Shown: positions 63,222 through 64,000 of the stretch, one piece after another | Position numbering within the stretch: position 1 is the first letter of the stretch | How the letters are laid out: each line of letters starts with the position of its first letter | DNA from: Piscinibacter gummiphilus | GTDB lineage: Bacteria; Pseudomonadota; Gammaproteobacteria; Burkholderiales; Burkholderiaceae_C | Assembly (NCBI RefSeq): GCF_032681285.1 | Contig: NZ_CP136336.1 | Coordinates: 2,405,001-2,469,000, forward strand | Reading direction: 5' to 3' | Length of the DNA stretch: 64,000 bases | Notes under the pieces: model-generated | The model's input: only the letters and a program-made list of their open reading frames with translations | What the model was told of the DNA's origin: nothing | The model's database searches: none | Position numbers and translations under genes: made by a program

Positions 63222-64000
63222 CGCGCCGGGCGACACCCCGATCGCCGAACCGACCCCGACCCCCGATACCGCTGGCAGCCTGCTGCGGCAGGCCCGTGTT
63301 GCCAAGGGGCTGCACATTGCGGCCCTGGCCACGTCCATCAAGGTGGCGCCGCGCAAGCTGGAGTTGCTTGAAGCCGACCGCTACGACGAACTTCCGGGCG
63401 CAACCTTCACCCGGGCGCTGGCGCAGACCGTCTGCCGCACGCTCAAGATCGATGCCGCACCCGTGCTGGCCTTGCTGCCGCAGCCGGCCGACCAGGGGCT
63501 GTCGCAACTGAGCCGGGGGCTGAACGAGCCGTTCCGCGACAAGCCGGGTCGGCGCGTCCCGAGCGACCTGAGTTTCCTCAAGAGTCCCATCGTCATCGCG
63601 GCCCTCGTGCTGGTGGTCGCCAGCGCGGTGATGTACCTGTTGCCCGCCGGCTGGGTGGCCGACCTTGCACAGCAGGCAAGCGGCACGGGAGCGCGCGAAG
63701 GCGACGCGGCGTCGGCGCCGCTGGGCACGACGTCCACCATCGTCACCTTGCCGCCACCGGCCGTTGCCACGTCGGCATCCGACCCGGTGGCCTCCGCGGC
63801 TCCGCCTGCATCGGCTCCTGCGTCGGGCGCAGAGGCAGCATCGGCGCCTGCAACTGCAGCATCCCTGCCGGTGGTGGCGATTGCCGCACCTGCGCCCGGC
63901 GGTGCGCTCCTCTTGCGCGCCAAAGAGCAGTCGTGGGTGGAGGTGATCGACGGCCGGGGCAATGCGCTGATGTCGCGCCTGCTCGAAGCCGGAGAAACCG
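63214..64000 (+). CDS. rodZ: RodZ-like helix-turn-helix membrane protein (3' end outside window)
   Basis: Partial, 262 codons seen. Cytoplasmic HTH domain (SLLRQARVAKGLHIAALATSIKVAPRKLELLEADRY in residues 20-55), one membrane segment about 127-147 (IVIAALVLVVASAVMYLL), a Pro/Ala/Ser-rich linker, and the start of the DUF4115 domain (LLLRAKEQSWVEVIDGRGNAL). It links MreB to the membrane for rod shape. Overlaps the pilW stop by eight bases. Confidence 0.92.
   Translation, partial: MSDAPGDTPIAEPTPTPDTAGSLLRQARVAKGLHIAALATSIKVAPRKLELLEADRYDELPGATFTRALAQTVCRTLKIDAAPVLALLPQPADQGLSQLSRGLNEPFRDKPGRRVPSDLSFLKSPIVIAALVLVVASAVMYLLPAGWVADLAQQASGTGAREGDAASAPLGTTSTIVTLPPPAVATSASDPVASAAPPASAPASGAEAASAPATAASLPVVAIAAPAPGGALLLRAKEQSWVEVIDGRGNALMSRLLEAGET

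Overview
The window is high-GC DNA that reads as the chromosome of a betaproteobacterium of the order Burkholderiales, probably near Rubrivivax, Leptothrix or Rhodoferax. The assignment rests on the core order scpB-rluB-ndk-rlmN-pilW-rodZ, the divergent bamD/rluD pair, sucA-sucB-lpdA followed by zapE, and overall protein character; I could run no database search. About 63 protein-coding genes are supported, two of them cut by the window edges. I see no rRNA, tRNA, insertion sequence, prophage or CRISPR array.

Region 1 (1-6.75 kb, minus strand) holds an outer-membrane electron conduit of the MtrCAB type: an OmcA/MtrC-like decaheme lipoprotein, an MtrA/DmsE-like periplasmic decaheme cytochrome and an MtrB/PioB-like porin (partial). 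Upstream, on the same strand with short gaps, are a three-BON-domain protein and a universal stress protein (USP), so the five genes look like one transcription unit.

Region 2 (6.8-34.4 kb) is an accessory block of stress, redox, lipid and signalling genes: five USP genes window-wide, two CBS-pair proteins, two flavodoxin-like proteins, a small cytochrome c, a GroEL paralogue with an acyl-CoA ligase, a wax-ester synthase/DGAT, a patatin, a phasin-like protein, a DksA/TraR protein, a host-attachment protein, two histidine kinases of the NarX/DegS (HisKA_3) type, a NarL-type regulator and two diguanylate cyclases. One cyclase (11345-12931) is PAS-GGDEF fused to a complete CRP/FNR effector plus helix-turn-helix module. 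Almost every intergenic gap here carries a 14-bp FNR/CRP-like inverted repeat (TTGNN-N4-NNCAA), and in 15 of these sites a -10-like hexamer starts 28.5-29.5 bp from the dyad centre, the geometry of a class II (-41.5) activator promoter. Two sites serve divergent genes in both directions. Four of the genes have their start codon exactly six bases after the -10, so their mRNAs should be leaderless. I infer one local regulon, probably low-oxygen or energy stress, that includes the Mtr conduit.

Region 3 (34.5-39.4 kb) carries the SHP / diheme cytochrome c / cytochrome b561 set, divergent from a PepSY protein and a QseBC/PmrAB-like two-component system. The shared intergenic region has two mirrored 11-bp-period direct repeats suggesting control of both sides by the response regulator.

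Region 4 (39.4-64 kb) is housekeeping: murI; etfBA, acyl-CoA dehydrogenase and a nitronate-monooxygenase-like enzyme; the 2-oxoglutarate dehydrogenase operon, with an FNR-type site in its leader; zapE; a PP2C phosphatase; YdcH; a DinG-type helicase; bamD; rluD; scpB, behind a 250-base leader with a possible structured RNA; rluB; ndk; rlmN; pilW; and the 5' part of rodZ.
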